From Streptomyces sp. NBC_01446 (GTDB taxonomy: Bacteria; Actinomycetota; Actinomycetes; Streptomycetales; Streptomycetaceae), in NCBI RefSeq assembly GCF_026340095.1, contig NZ_JAPEPO010000002.1:372001-436000 (forward strand): DNA of 64,000 nucleotides, given 5' to 3'. The position numbers were made by a program, and so were the translations under genes. Under the pieces are notes generated by a model that did not search any database, was not told the DNA's origin, and worked only from the letters and a program-made list of their open reading frames with translations. The number at the start of each line of letters is the position of its first letter. The first letter of the stretch is position 1. Below are positions 25,780-35,221 of this stretch, in pieces.

Positions 25780-26505
25780 TCATGCCTGCCAGGAGTTCGA
25801 GTACCCCTCTCGCAGCGGTCCGCCGATCAGATCCAGGAGCTGCTTCACAGCGGCTGCCAGAGGGGCTGCGTCAGCTTGTTCTGCGACAGTTTGATACCCG
25901 TCCAACAGTGCCTTGCCCAGCTCTGGGTCCGCCTCAAGTAGTCGACGAGGTAGCCACTTGCCGATACCCGTCCACGCACCATGGTGGGCAGTGGTGAGCT
26001 CGGCCGCTTCCCGCAGCACGTGGTCCGCAATGACAAGTTGCTCGTGGCGGCTTGCCGCGGGTGTATCCATCAAGTCGTCTAGGTAGCACGTCAGCACGTA
26101 GCGGCCATGGCGCCACTGATCCGCCGTCAAGGAAGGCGGGCCCAAAGCAACAACTTCCTCTGCTAGCCGGCGAGTGTGGGCTACATGGCCATCAACATCA
26201 TCCAAGGTCAAACCCTGGGCGTACACGAATACCACTGTTGCCCGGCGACGAGCACGATCCCACTCGAAGAACCTGGAGATGTCCCCTACGGCATTGAGGA
26301 ACAACTCCACCAGTCTCCCCTCGTGGCGGATGACCTGCCGGCCGCTTCCGGCCGAGTCCGGGAGAAGGACACCAATGTCCAGGTCACTGGCCGACGTGGC
26401 GCGTCCCTGGGCGACCGAGCCGCCAAGAACGGCTCCGAGCGCATGCGGGAACAATTCCTCCACCAGCCGACCGGCCTGGGCCATTGCAGCTTCTTGATCA
26501 CTCAT
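25780..26505 (-). CDS. Nucleotidyltransferase-domain protein
   Basis: 241 residues. The N-terminal polymerase-beta-like nucleotidyltransferase motif GGSVAQGRATSASDLDIGVLLPD (about 28-50) supplies the GS...D.D metal site, as in aminoglycoside adenylyltransferases and similar enzymes. The C-terminal half is helical (HVLREAAELTTAHHGAWTGIGKWLPRRL). The substrate cannot be read from sequence; resistance, tRNA-like or toxin-antitoxin roles are all possible. No antitoxin-like HEPN partner lies adjacent. The frame appears intact and stands alone. Confidence 0.8.
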   Translation of the reverse strand: MSDQEAAMAQAGRLVEELFPHALGAVLGGSVAQGRATSASDLDIGVLLPDSAGSGRQVIRHEGRLVELFLNAVGDISRFFEWDRARRRATVVFVYAQGLTLDDVDGHVAHTRRLAEEVVALGPPSLTADQWRHGRYVLTCYLDDLMDTPAASRHEQLVIADHVLREAAELTTAHHGAWTGIGKWLPRRLLEADPELGKALLDGYQTVAEQADAAPLAAAVKQLLDLIGGPLREGYSNSWQA

Positions 26506-26862
26506 GGATGCTCATCGTGCCAGGCACGGTGCACGGCATCCAGGGCTTGGTTGATCTCTATGTGCCGGACAGCTCAGGGACTTTGGATCCCTCCCGGTGT
26601 CCGGCGAGAGGCCAAGGGCGGTGCCTATGGCGCGGTTTCCTATCGGATGCTGGCAGAGCTTTGGCCGGATGCGCAGTTGGAGACTTTCTGAAACTTGCCT
26701 GCTGCCTCGAGAGATCAGGGCATTGCGCGGACCGTGAAGGGCAGGGTTGCTCACCTCGTGGATGTCCGTGGCGCGTGCCATGATCCACTCTCATGAATAA
26801 CCGTTCGCTCTCGTCTGCCTGGCTGGCTTCGTGGATGAGCAGGGTCTCAGGGGTTGTCACTT
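26506..26862. other. Intergenic region between nucleotidyltransferase and IS605-type element
   Basis: No gene could be supported. It includes the promoter side of the nucleotidyltransferase gene and the outer flank of the IS200/IS605 element. Confidence 0.35.
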
Positions 26863-26938
26863 GACCTGGCCCTAAAGGACCGGGCTTGGAGGTAGTGCCC
26901 GGCTGGCTGCTGGGTTGGCTCCTCCGTCCAGACACCCG

Positions 26939-28096
26939 CTATGGGGTGGCAGGGACGCGTGACTCACGCCCCGCAGTCCACACAGCAGCGCCGCGTGCGG
27001 CGATGTTGTGGGAAGCGTTCCGGTCTGCGTGGGCAACGATCCCGCAGTTCCGGCAGATGAAGAGACCTTGACCGACACGGTTGCGCTTGTCGGTGTGGCC
27101 GCACTCGCAGCACATCTGCGAGGTGTACGCGGGATCGACGTACACCAGCGGCACACCGGCGCGCCGGGCCTTGTAGACGATGAAGTCTCCGAGCTGGGAG
27201 AAGGCCCAGGAATGGAGCGTGACCCGTTGCGGCTTGCGGAGCCGTACCCTCTGCCGGATGCCTGTGAGTTCTTCCAGGGCGATACCGGCCGAGGTGCGTT
27301 CAGCCTCGGTCACAATCGTCTTCGCGATGACGTGGTTGGTGTTCTTGGCGTGCCGCTGCTCGCGGCGCGAGCGTTCCTTGAGCCTGCGCTTGGCGGACTT
27401 GGTTCGCTTCTTCTGGAGTTTGGCCCGCAGCGTTAGCTGCCGCTTGCGGTACCGGTTGAGGCCGCGCCCGGCGGCCTGGTAGCCGGTGGACGTGGTGGCG
27501 ATGTTGGCGATGCCGAGATCTACGCCGACGAAACCGTCCGGCTCGTACACGTCGGGCTCGGGTACCTCGCACGTGGCGATCAGGTAGAACACGCCGTCAC
27601 GTTCGATCAGGTCGGCTTCGCCCTTGCGGAACTCGCGGAGTGTCTTGAGCGACTTGGCCGAGCACAGGAACCGCACACCTTTGAGCCGACCGGCCGTCGT
27701 CCAGATGCTCACGGTCTGGGCGTCGTACTGCCACGAAAGGCACCGGTCGTCGTACGGCTGAGCCGCGTTCGGCCGGAACGTGATCGGCTTCGACTCGGCC
27801 TTGATCCGGCGCTTACTGCCGGTCTTGCCGAGGTTCCCGGCGCGGATGTTCGCCTTCAACGTGGTGTAGGCGTCACGCGTTTTCTTGATCACGTGTTGTG
27901 CCGCCTGAGCGCCGAGCCCGAGTTCCTTGAGCTGCGCATAGGTGTGCTTGCGCAGCTCGTACTCACGCGGAATGCCGCGCTTGAACGCCACCCGCGACAC
28001 CCAGCACGCGGCCTCGTTAACGGTGCGCAGGGTCGCCGACAGCGCGGCGGCCTGGTCGGCCTCCGGTATCAGCTTCACCTGCGTCACGATCTTCAC
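26939..28096 (-). CDS. tnpB: TnpB, RNA-guided endonuclease of IS200/IS605 element
   Basis: 385 residues and apparently intact. RuvC catalytic residues are in GVDLGIAN (Asp near 194), LEELTGI (Glu near 274) and HADRNAS (Asp near 357). The zinc ribbon is CCECGHTDKRNRVGQGLFICRNC. A lysine/arginine-rich helix (KRTKSAKRRLKERSRREQRHAKN) lies between RuvC I and II. TnpB nucleases use an omega-RNA made from the 3' end of the gene and the element end, so the guide for this copy would be the sequence just left of about 26863. It is paired with tnpA, making this the only complete two-gene element of the type here. Confidence 0.92.
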   Translation of the reverse strand: MKIVTQVKLIPEADQAAALSATLRTVNEAACWVSRVAFKRGIPREYELRKHTYAQLKELGLGAQAAQHVIKKTRDAYTTLKANIRAGNLGKTGSKRRIKAESKPITFRPNAAQPYDDRCLSWQYDAQTVSIWTTAGRLKGVRFLCSAKSLKTLREFRKGEADLIERDGVFYLIATCEVPEPDVYEPDGFVGVDLGIANIATTSTGYQAAGRGLNRYRKRQLTLRAKLQKKRTKSAKRRLKERSRREQRHAKNTNHVIAKTIVTEAERTSAGIALEELTGIRQRVRLRKPQRVTLHSWAFSQLGDFIVYKARRAGVPLVYVDPAYTSQMCCECGHTDKRNRVGQGLFICRNCGIVAHADRNASHNIAARGAAVWTAGRESRVPATP

Positions 28097-28119
28097 AAGA
28101 CGGATCGTAGCATTGATCT

Positions 28120-28548
28120 ATGTCACCTCGATGGGAACCAAACCCCAACATCCGCAGGGGCCGAAGCGTCGTTCATACCCTTCACGCCCACTTGGTCTTC
28201 ACCCCCAAGTACAGGCGCGGACCCTTCACAGACGAGATCCTCACGCGCTGCGAAGAGGTCATGCGCGCCGTCTGCGCCGACTTCGAAACCGAACTGGTCG
28301 AGTTCAACGGCGAACGCGATCACGTACACCTACTCGTGCGCTACCCACCGAAGGTGGCCGTGTCCCGGCTGGTCGGATCCCTCAAGGGAGTCTCTGCGCG
28401 CCGACTCCGCCAGGAGTTCCCGGCCCACATCCGCAGGTACCTATGGGGCGCGCACTTCTGGTCGCCCTCCTACTTCGCCGCGTCGTGCGGGGGCGCTCCG
28501 TTGTCGATCATCAAGGAGTACATCGAGAACCAGAAGCGTCCCGACTGA
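28120..28548 (+). CDS. tnpA: TnpA, Y1 HUH single-strand transposase
   Basis: 142 residues. The HUH motif DHVHLLV (near residue 66) binds the metal, and the catalytic tyrosine is in IIKEYIENQ (near residue 133). The length is normal for IS200/IS605 TnpA. It starts 23 bases from the divergent tnpB start. After the stop, a subterminal hairpin marks the element end. Confidence 0.92.
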   Translation: MSPRWEPNPNIRRGRSVVHTLHAHLVFTPKYRRGPFTDEILTRCEEVMRAVCADFETELVEFNGERDHVHLLVRYPPKVAVSRLVGSLKGVSARRLRQEFPAHIRRYLWGAHFWSPSYFAASCGGAPLSIIKEYIENQKRPD

Positions 28549-28863
28549 GGCAGACAGCGCAGACCCGTGCACCAGCGCGGGTCAGAGCAGCCCAGAGAAG
28601 CGATTCCTCCTGGGCGTGAACGCCCAGGGTTCCTCGCTAGAACAAGCTGAACCCGTGAACCCCACCTGGTGGCCTGGGCTGACGTCCGCTCGGCCCGGGC
28701 TCGCCAGGTTCCTTCCCGACGTGCGTTCTTGGCACTGTTTCTCGGATCATGTGGGGAGCCGGATGGCGAGGGCTGCGAGGGTGGCGGTCACCGAACGCGG
28801 GAGTGGCTTGGATCCTTCCCCCGAGTGGTCGGGCATACCGAGCGGCCAAGTCGGCCATGGGAC

Positions 28864-30696
28864 TCAGCCGAGGGCGCGGTCGAGATTGAAGGCGGCGCTG
28901 ATCAGTGAGAGGTGGGTGAACGCCTGCGGGAAGTTGCCGAGTTGTTCTCCGGTTCGGCCGATCTCCTCGGCGTAGAGGCCCACGTGGTTGGCGTACGTGA
29001 GCATCTTCTCGAAGGCCACACGGGCCTCCTCCAGGCGTCCGGCGCGGGTGAGCGCTTCGACGTACCAGAAGGAGCAGATCGAGAACGTGCCCTCGGCACC
29101 CCGCAGGCCGTCCGGGCTGGCCTCCGGGTCGTAGCGGTAGACCAGCGAGTCGGAGACCAGGTCCGTACTGAGCGCGTCCAGGGTCGAGAGCCACTTGGGG
29201 TCGGTGGGCGAGATGAACTTGGCCATCGGCATCATCAGTACGGAAGCATCGAGTACGTCGTCGCCTAGCCCTTGGACGAACGCCCCGCGCTCGGCCGACC
29301 AGCCCTCTCGCATGATCTGCCGGTAGATCGCGTCCCGGTTCCGACGCCAGCGGGGGATGTCGGCCGGCAGGCCGCGCCGGTTGGCCATCCGGATGGCCCG
29401 TTCGATCGCCACCCAGCACATGAGTCGCGAGTAGACGAAGTTCCGCCGGCCGCCCCGGGTCTCCCAGATGCCCTCGTCGGGCTGGTCCCAGTGGTCACAG
29501 AGCCAGTCCACCACAGCCCCGACCTCGTCCCAGTGATCGCTGCTGATGGGCTGTCCCCACTTGTCATACAGGTAGACGGAGTCGATCAGCGCGCCGTAGA
29601 TGTCCAGCTGGAGCTGCTTGGTGGCGTCGTTTCCCAGCCGCACCGGAGCGGATCCAAGGTGCCCCTCGAGGTGGCGCAGCTCGGACTCGGGCAGGTCACT
29701 GCGCCCGTCGATGCCGTACATGATCTGCAGCGGACCGGTGGGGCCGATGCCCCGCATGATGCCCCGCTCGGACAGGAAGCCCATGAAAGCCTCGGCCTCC
29801 GAGGTGAAGCCCAGGCGCAGCAAGGCGTAGATGCAGAAGGCGGCGTCGCGGACCCACACATACCGGTAGTCCCAGTTTCGCTCACCACCGACCCGTTCGG
29901 GCAAGCTGGTCGTCGGCGCGGCCACGATCGCACCGGTCGGCACGTAAGTGAGCAGCTTCAGCGCCAGCGCGGAGCGGTGCACCATCTCCCGCCACCGGCC
30001 GCGGTAACGCGAGCGGCCCAGCCAGTGGACCCAGAACCGGACGGTCGCTTCGAACTGCTCCTCTGCCTCGGCGTGAGGACAGGCCCGCGGGCGGACGCGA
30101 TCGTTGATCTGGTCGAGGGCGAAGACCACGGACTCGCCTTCAAGGATCTTGAAATGCGACCACACGTCCGTGCCGTCGCTTTCGAGCGGTGCGGTGGAGG
30201 TCAGCGCCAGTGAGAGCGAGGGGGACTCGAAGACGGCCTCGTGGGCCTGCACGCGCACCGTGTGCGCTTCGGCTCCGTAGCCGAAGCGCGGGGCTATCCG
30301 CGCTTTGAACGGAAGAGTTCCCCGAACGCATATCACCCGCCGGATCAGTCGGTGCCGGTCCGCCTCGCGCGATTCGTCGACGACCGGCATGAAGTCCTGG
30401 ATCTCCGCCACCCCGTCGGCAGCGTAGAACCGCGTGATCAGTACGTTGGTGTCAGGGAAGTAGAACTGCCGCGTCCGTGTCTGCACCTCGGCGGCCAGCT
30501 CGAACGATCCGCCCCGGTCGGCGTCGAGGATGGAAGCGAACACGCTCGGTGCGTCGAAGCGTGGGCAGCAGTACCAGTCGATCGTGCCGTTGGTCCCGAC
30601 GAGCGCGGCGGTACGTAGATCACCGATCAGGCCATGCTCGGAAATCGGCAGATAGCGCAAGCCACCCAGCCGCCCGGATCCGTTCCCGAATTCCAT
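28864..30696 (-). CDS. GH15 family glycoside hydrolase (trehalase/glucoamylase-like)
   Basis: 610 residues with the N-terminal beta-sandwich (about 10-230) and (alpha/alpha)6 barrel of GH15. The catalytic acid is in EGIWETRGG (about residue 409) and the base in LYAEEIG (about 575). Other family marks are WDYRYVWVRDAAF and GTNGTIDWYCCPRFDAPSVF. Cytoplasmic, with no signal peptide. Actinobacterial members of this length are often trehalases acting on trehalose, which would suit osmotic-stress control; a glucoamylase-type activity cannot be excluded. It stands alone. The 230 bases after it (28633-28863) hold no gene. Confidence 0.9.
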   Translation of the reverse strand: MEFGNGSGRLGGLRYLPISEHGLIGDLRTAALVGTNGTIDWYCCPRFDAPSVFASILDADRGGSFELAAEVQTRTRQFYFPDTNVLITRFYAADGVAEIQDFMPVVDESREADRHRLIRRVICVRGTLPFKARIAPRFGYGAEAHTVRVQAHEAVFESPSLSLALTSTAPLESDGTDVWSHFKILEGESVVFALDQINDRVRPRACPHAEAEEQFEATVRFWVHWLGRSRYRGRWREMVHRSALALKLLTYVPTGAIVAAPTTSLPERVGGERNWDYRYVWVRDAAFCIYALLRLGFTSEAEAFMGFLSERGIMRGIGPTGPLQIMYGIDGRSDLPESELRHLEGHLGSAPVRLGNDATKQLQLDIYGALIDSVYLYDKWGQPISSDHWDEVGAVVDWLCDHWDQPDEGIWETRGGRRNFVYSRLMCWVAIERAIRMANRRGLPADIPRWRRNRDAIYRQIMREGWSAERGAFVQGLGDDVLDASVLMMPMAKFISPTDPKWLSTLDALSTDLVSDSLVYRYDPEASPDGLRGAEGTFSICSFWYVEALTRAGRLEEARVAFEKMLTYANHVGLYAEEIGRTGEQLGNFPQAFTHLSLISAAFNLDRALG

Positions 30697-30937
30697 GCCG
30701 CCCTCCCGACCGTTTCATTGTGGGCAGGTGCAGGGATCAAGAAGACCTTGTCTTTCATGTTAGATCGTCCTCGGCTGTCGGCACGGTGAGAGTGGGCCTG
30801 CCTCCCGGCTCCGATGACCAGTGCTGGCGTGGCTCTTCGCACCGCTGTGCAGTCCACCCGACAAAAGCGGTGGCGGCGTACTGGTAGCGGCGCAGGCCGT
30901 GACCGTAGGTGTCGGCGCGTTCACCGAAGTCGTTCAA
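30697..30937. other. Promoter-side gap of the GH15 gene
   Basis: Holds the GH15 upstream region and the outer flank of a TnpB element whose end (GTGACGTCC) begins at 30938. No gene seen. Confidence 0.3.
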
Positions 30938-31201
30938 GTGACGTCCTCCCCGTCCTGAGGGACGGGGATTGCCCTGTGAGGGGGTTCGGCCGGTCGCCCG
31001 GCTTACGGGTTCCTGTTTCACGGACCGACTGGTGCCGAGGTCTCCACAGGCTGACACGGGCTGTCCGCCCGCGTGTCGGATGTTCTTCGCCGCGTTGACG
31101 TCGGCGTGCTCCGCGTGTCCGCAGCCTGGGGCTTTGCACCGGAACACCGCTTGGCTCTCACGGTTTTGTCCGGCGACGAAGCCGCAGGCGGAACACCGCT
31201 G
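30755..31201 (-). pseudogene. tnpB: TnpB, C-terminal part separated by IS3 insertion
   Basis: Carries the TnpB zinc ribbon RCSACGFVAGQNRESQAVFRCKAPGCG and the third RuvC residue in HADVNAAKNI. It is the continuation of the TnpB segment at 32517-33062. Removing the IS3 element and one CTG copy joins PAYTSQ to RCSACG in frame. The frame runs on past the element end to 30755, so the last 60 codons are probably not ancestral. Confidence 0.8.
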
Positions 31202-31271
31202 TGAGGTTCCCCCTGTGACCTGGACAGCCTGATACTGGGACGGAAGGTCCCGGAGGAAGCAGTCACAGGTA

Positions 31272-31578
31272 GTGAGCAAGAAGAGCAACACGAGCAAGCG
31301 GTATACGGCCGAGTTCAAGCGGGACGCGGTCGCGCTGGCCCTGTCCTCGGACAAGACCCGTCACCGAGGTCTCCCGGGATCTGGGCGTGAGCCCGGAGGG
31401 CCTGCGGAACTGGGTGAAGCAGGCGAAGATCGACCGCGGTGAGGGCCCCGCCGGGGCGCTGACCACGGCCGAGCGCGAGGAGCTGGTACGGCTGCGCCGC
31501 AAGGTCCGCGAGCAGGAGGCGACGATCGAGGTCCTGGGAAAAGCGACCGCCTTCTTCGCGCAGCAGAAGACGAAGTAG
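31272..31578 (+). pseudogene. IS3 orfA (helix-turn-helix protein) with one-base frameshift
   Basis: The frame begins SKKSNTSKRYTAEFKRDAVALALSSDKT from a GTG at 31272 and then goes out of frame. The remainder (VTEVSRDLGVSPEGLRNWV to KATAFFAQQKTK) lies in the +1 frame. One extra C in the ACCC run at 31356-31359 explains the break. Intact orfA would be about 100 residues, and the A/B overlap would allow the usual -1 programmed frameshift into orfB. Confidence 0.8.
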
Positions 31579-31640
31579 CCGCGCGCTACTCGTTCATCGA
31601 CGCGGAGAAGGCATCCGAGGCCAGGCCGGGCGGCCGTTCG

Positions 31641-32483
31641 GTGGCGTTCTTGTGCCGGGTGCTGAAGGTGTCCCGCTCGGGGTACTACGCGTGGCTGGCC
31701 GCTTGGCCGGCCCGGCGGGTGCGGCAGCGCGCGGAGGATGAACTCGTCGCGGAAATACGGGTGTTGCATGCCGCCTCGCGTGGCGCTTACGGGGCTCCGC
31801 GTATCCAGGCGGCCCTGGCGCGGGCCGGACGGAGGGTGAACCGGAAGAAGATCGAGCGGCTGATGCGCGAGCACATGTGCGGGATCACCCGGCGCCGTCG
31901 GCGCGGGCTGACGCGGCAGGCGCGGCGGGCGGTGTTCGCCGCGGACCTCGTCCGGCGGGACTTCACCGCTTCGCGTCCCGGGACGCGGCTGGTTGGCGAC
32001 ATGACCGAGCTGGTCACCGCCGAGGGCAAGGTCTACCTGGCAACCTGCATCGATCTCGCGGCGCGGGAAGTGATCGGCTGGGCCATGGCCGATCACCACC
32101 GGGCCGAGCTGCCGGTGACGGCCCTGCGGATGGCGGCCGGGCGCGGACAGCTCGAGCGCGGCTGCATCATGCACACCGATCGCGGTTCGGAATACACCAG
32201 TGACGAATTCCGCAGCGAGATACGGAAGTTGGGCATGCGGCAATCCATGGGCCGTGTCGGCTCCTGTTACGATAACGCCGCCGCGGAAAGCTGGTTCGCC
32301 CTCCTGAAAACGGAGATCGGCACCAGCATGTGGGCGACACGGGCCGAGGCCCGCGCCGACGTGTTCCGCTTCATCGAGGTCGAGTACAACCGCAACAGAC
32401 TCCGCAGACACCCCGAGTTCGGGTACGTCACCCCACTGGAAACCCGGATCCGACTGCGACACGACTTCACCCCCGCAGCGTAA
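31641..32483 (+). CDS. IS3 orfB, DDE transposase
   Basis: 280 residues from the GTG at 31641; the same frame extends upstream (RYSFIDAEKASEARPGGRS), as expected when orfB is made by -1 frameshifting from orfA. The N-terminal HTH_21 region (RGAYGAPRIQAALARAGRRVNRKKIERLM) is followed by the DDE core GDMTELV, MHTDRGSEYTS and NAAAESWF and a normal C-terminus. The catalytic part is intact, but the orfA defect may prevent fusion-protein formation. Confidence 0.88.
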   Translation: MAFLCRVLKVSRSGYYAWLAAWPARRVRQRAEDELVAEIRVLHAASRGAYGAPRIQAALARAGRRVNRKKIERLMREHMCGITRRRRRGLTRQARRAVFAADLVRRDFTASRPGTRLVGDMTELVTAEGKVYLATCIDLAAREVIGWAMADHHRAELPVTALRMAAGRGQLERGCIMHTDRGSEYTSDEFRSEIRKLGMRQSMGRVGSCYDNAAAESWFALLKTEIGTSMWATRAEARADVFRFIEVEYNRNRLRRHPEFGYVTPLETRIRLRHDFTPAA

Positions 32484-32516
32484 GCACCCGCTGTCCATGA
32501 CCAAGGGGGAACTTCA

Positions 32517-33062
32517 CTGCGACGTGTATGCGGGGTTCACCTTCACCACGATCGTGCCCGTGTACCGGGCCGCGCTGGTGAGGGAGAGTTCGAGACGGTG
32601 CCATCCCTTGTCGAGGATCGCCCGGTTCAGACCCCGCTTCTGCGCCACCCGCGAGCCCGGTTCCGCGAGGGTGCCGGAGGCGGAAGCGGCCATGTTCCGG
32701 ATCCTGAGGTCTTCGAGGACGACCAGAGCGTTCTTCGCAACAATCCGGGATGCCATCTGCGCGCAGAAGTCTCCGCGCCGATCCGACACGCGGCCCATGA
32801 CCGTGTTCATAGCGGCGATCACCTTGGCCCGGTTGGCGCTGCCGCGCTTGGACCGGGCCAGGCGCTGTTGTAGCCTGCGGTACCGGGTGCTCTCGCCAGC
32901 CGTGATGAACACCCGGTCGTGGAAGTCGCCGTCCGAGGTGACAGCAGCACTCTTCACGCCCCGGTCGATCCCGACCGACGTGTCCGGCATGGCGTGAGCC
33001 TGGCCAGCCGTCACCTCAAGCCGGTACCTACGACCAGTCAGCACAAGAACACCCCCCTCCAA
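32517..33062 (-). pseudogene. tnpB: TnpB, middle part (RuvC I-II), N-terminus missing
   Basis: Reads SVGIDRGVKSAAVTSDGDF (RuvC I), VVLEDLRIRNM (RuvC II Glu) and KGWHRLELSLTSAARYTG, ending at PAYTSQ where IS3 enters. The N-terminal 150-200 residues found in other TnpB proteins are absent; sequence upstream of 33062 passes directly into the element end. Confidence 0.8.
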
Positions 33063-33318
33063 CTGAGGTGATCAGGCTAACGCGGGCCACTGACACCGCA
33101 CTCCACCGCTTCACGGCTCCGGCCCGAGAATGAGCTAACCCCTCCCCAAAGGAAGGGGTCTGCGCTCAAGAGACCCGATCATCGAGCGCCAAGGCTGGTC
33201 GCTGCTTGACCGATTCGCCCCCAGGGCGGCGAATGTTCAAACCGACAAACAGGTGCCCAACTGATAGTCCTGTATCGGCGGTTGCATCGTGCCAGAGCGA
33301 GGGTGGCATGATCCGGCC

Positions 33319-34458
33319 ATGAGCCTCACCGCGCGACAACTCGCCCTGGCCATGTTGGACCGTCAGCTCTTGCTCGAACGCCGGCACCTCGATGTGGCGG
33401 AGGCGGTTCGCCGGGTCTGCGCTCTGCAAGCGCAGGCACCAGCGTCGCCGTACCTGGCGTTATGGAACCGTGTGCAGGACTTCGCGCCCGAGGATCTCGA
33501 CGCAGCGTTCGCGCAGGGCCGGATCGTGAAGGCAACCCTCATGCGGATCACGCTGCACGTCGTCCATGCCGAGGACTACGAGCCCTACCGAGCTGCCATG
33601 CTGAGCACTCTGCGGGCGTCACGGCTGTACGACCGCCGTTTCGCCGCGACAGGGCTGTCCCCCACCGACGCCGACACGCTGCTCCCCGAGCTCGCCGGGT
33701 TCCTGGAGCGGCCCCGCACCGGCACCCAGGTGGAGGACGAGGTCACAGCGAGGCACGGCGAACACGCACACCGCGTGTGGTGGGCACTACGTACGTTCGC
33801 GCCAGTGCATCACGCACCGACCGGCGGCCCGTGGTCGTTCACACGGCCCAATACCTACCGCACCTCCACGGCGGCCCCTGCGGCCACACCGCAGGAAGCC
33901 GACGCTGGGGTCCAATGCTTGCTGCTCGGCTACCTGCGCGCATTCGGGCCCGCTACGACCCAGGACTTCGCCCGTTTCACCCTGCTGACACGCACCGCGA
34001 TAACCAAAGCGCTGCATGAGCTCGGCGACCAGGTGGTACAGGTGCCAGGCCTCGGCCGCGCCGCCCTGTTCGACCTGGCCGACGCTGCCGTGCCCGCCGA
34101 TGACACCCCGGCGCCGCCGAGGTTGCTGCCGATGTGGGACAGCACGCTGCTGGCTCACGCCGTCCCCGGGCGGGTCATGCCCCCGGAGTACCGGCCCCTG
34201 GTTGTCCGGCGTAACGGCGATGTGCTGCCCTGCCTGCTCGTCGACGGGCAGGTCGTCGGAGTTTGGCGCGCAGCCGACGGCGGACTGGAACTGACCGCTT
34301 TCCGCAGACTGGGCAAGGTTGCGTGGCAAGGCCTGACCGAGGAGGCGGAAAAGCTGTCAGTGCTGCTCGCCGACCGCGATCCAGCTGTCTACCGGCGCTA
34401 CGGACACTGGTGGGACAAGGGATTTCCCGATGTCGAGAGGACGATCGTCAAGGGCTGA
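33319..34458 (+). CDS. Winged-helix DNA-binding protein, AlkZ-like (HTH_42 family)
   Basis: 379 residues from the ATG at 33319. Three tandem winged-helix-like units of the HTH_42 family are visible, with the family QxQ pattern in RRVCALQAQAPASPYLALW (about 25-50) and the later MWDSTLLAHAVPGRV and FRRLGKVAWQGLTEEAEKLSVLL blocks. AlkZ-type relatives are DNA glycosylases that unhook interstrand crosslinks, and many Streptomyces paralogues have unknown roles. No biosynthetic genes flank it. It appears intact and monocistronic. Confidence 0.83.
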   Translation: MSLTARQLALAMLDRQLLLERRHLDVAEAVRRVCALQAQAPASPYLALWNRVQDFAPEDLDAAFAQGRIVKATLMRITLHVVHAEDYEPYRAAMLSTLRASRLYDRRFAATGLSPTDADTLLPELAGFLERPRTGTQVEDEVTARHGEHAHRVWWALRTFAPVHHAPTGGPWSFTRPNTYRTSTAAPAATPQEADAGVQCLLLGYLRAFGPATTQDFARFTLLTRTAITKALHELGDQVVQVPGLGRAALFDLADAAVPADDTPAPPRLLPMWDSTLLAHAVPGRVMPPEYRPLVVRRNGDVLPCLLVDGQVVGVWRAADGGLELTAFRRLGKVAWQGLTEEAEKLSVLLADRDPAVYRRYGHWWDKGFPDVERTIVKG

Positions 34459-34564
34459 CTGCGCCCGGCGAACACGGCCTATTCGGTGGCGCTGAGAGCC
34501 GCGAGCTAGCCGGCCCAGCGGTCCTGGGCGAGCGCGGGCCACCGCATCCGGTACGGCCACGTCA

Positions 34565-35221
34565 GTGGGCACCACCCTCCCCCTGGGCACCCACACCGTC
34601 GCCGTGCGGGCCCTGCACCAGTCCGGCAAGAGCACGACGTCCGCCGCGCTGAATGTCGTGGCGGAGACGACGGTGCCGACCTTCACCACCGCACCGAAGC
34701 TCTCCCTGCGCACCGGCACCGTCAACACCAGCGCCGTCCCGGTCACCCTCGGCTGGAAGGCAACTGACAACACCGCGCTGAAATCCGTGAGCCTCCTGAC
34801 CCCGGCGACGGCCACCTTCGGCCCGACGACAACCAGCTCCAGCCGCACCGCCGCGTCCGGCACGGCAAGCACCTGGTCGATGAAGGCCTACGACTACGCG
34901 GGCAACACCCGTACGTCCTCCGCCTCCTTCACCCCGGTGATTCTTCAGGAGACCTCGGCCACCAAGTCCGGTACCTGGACCACCCGTTCCTCCACGAGCT
35001 ACCTCGGGGGCAAGTCGTACTCCAGCGGTTCCAAGGCCGCGAGCCTCACCTGGACGTTCACAGGCCGCTCAGCCTCGTGGGTGGCATCGCGGGCGTCGAG
35101 CTCAGGGCAGGCGTACGTAAACGTCGACGGCGTCAAGGTCAGCACCGTCGACCTGAAGTCGTCCAGCACCCTGTACCGCCAGGCCATTTGGACCAAGACG
35201 TGGTCCAGCAGCGCCAACTAG
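34565..35221 (+). pseudogene. C-terminal fragment of a secreted peptidase-like protein
   Basis: 218 codons rich in Thr/Ser with Ig-like repeats (LPLGTHTVAVRALHQSGKST, VTLGWKATDNTALKSVSLL, SMKAYDYAGNTRTSSASFTPV) typical of the C-terminal region of large Streptomyces secreted serine peptidases. No signal peptide or catalytic domain precedes it. The end (TKTWSSSAN then stop) falls short of the usual HTVKIVVVGT-type terminus. Both ends are therefore truncated and the piece is unlikely to work. Confidence 0.6.

Larger units (their letters stand above)
26863..28632. mobile_element. IS200/IS605-family element with divergent tnpA and tnpB (ends approximate)
   Basis: tnpB on the minus strand and tnpA on the plus strand diverge with 23 bases between starts. 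The tnpB-side end has a hairpin-rich segment (around 26863-26930). The tnpA-side end (28557-28632) contains GGTCAGAGCAGCCCAGAGA followed by the hairpin CCTGGGCGT-GA-ACGCCCAGG. These are the subterminal palindromes expected for a HUH transposase. No target duplication is expected for this family; exact ends were not proved. Confidence 0.8.
31202..32516 (+). mobile_element. IS3-family insertion sequence with 3-bp target duplication (CTG)
   Basis: 1315 bp. Terminal inverted repeats are left TGAGGTTCCCCCTGTGACC and right, read inward, TGAAGTTCCCCCTTGGTCA, both continuing to TGGACAGC. Direct repeats CTG lie at 31199-31201 and 32517-32519, the usual 3 bp for IS3 members. It contains orfA and orfB. 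The insertion interrupts a tnpB gene exactly between codons for Gln and Arg. Confidence 0.9.
30938..33168. mobile_element. TnpB-type element (tnpA-less) interrupted by an IS3 element
   Basis: The left end has the sequence GTGACGTCC and a CCCCGTCC-TGAG-GGACGGGG hairpin (30948-30967), similar to the end of the TnpB element at 57.24 kb (GTGACTCC plus hairpin). The right end is marked by the CCCCTCCCC-AAAGG-AAGGGG palindrome near 33136-33160. No tnpA is present. tnpB is both truncated at its N-terminus and split by IS3. The right boundary is approximate. Confidence 0.6.
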
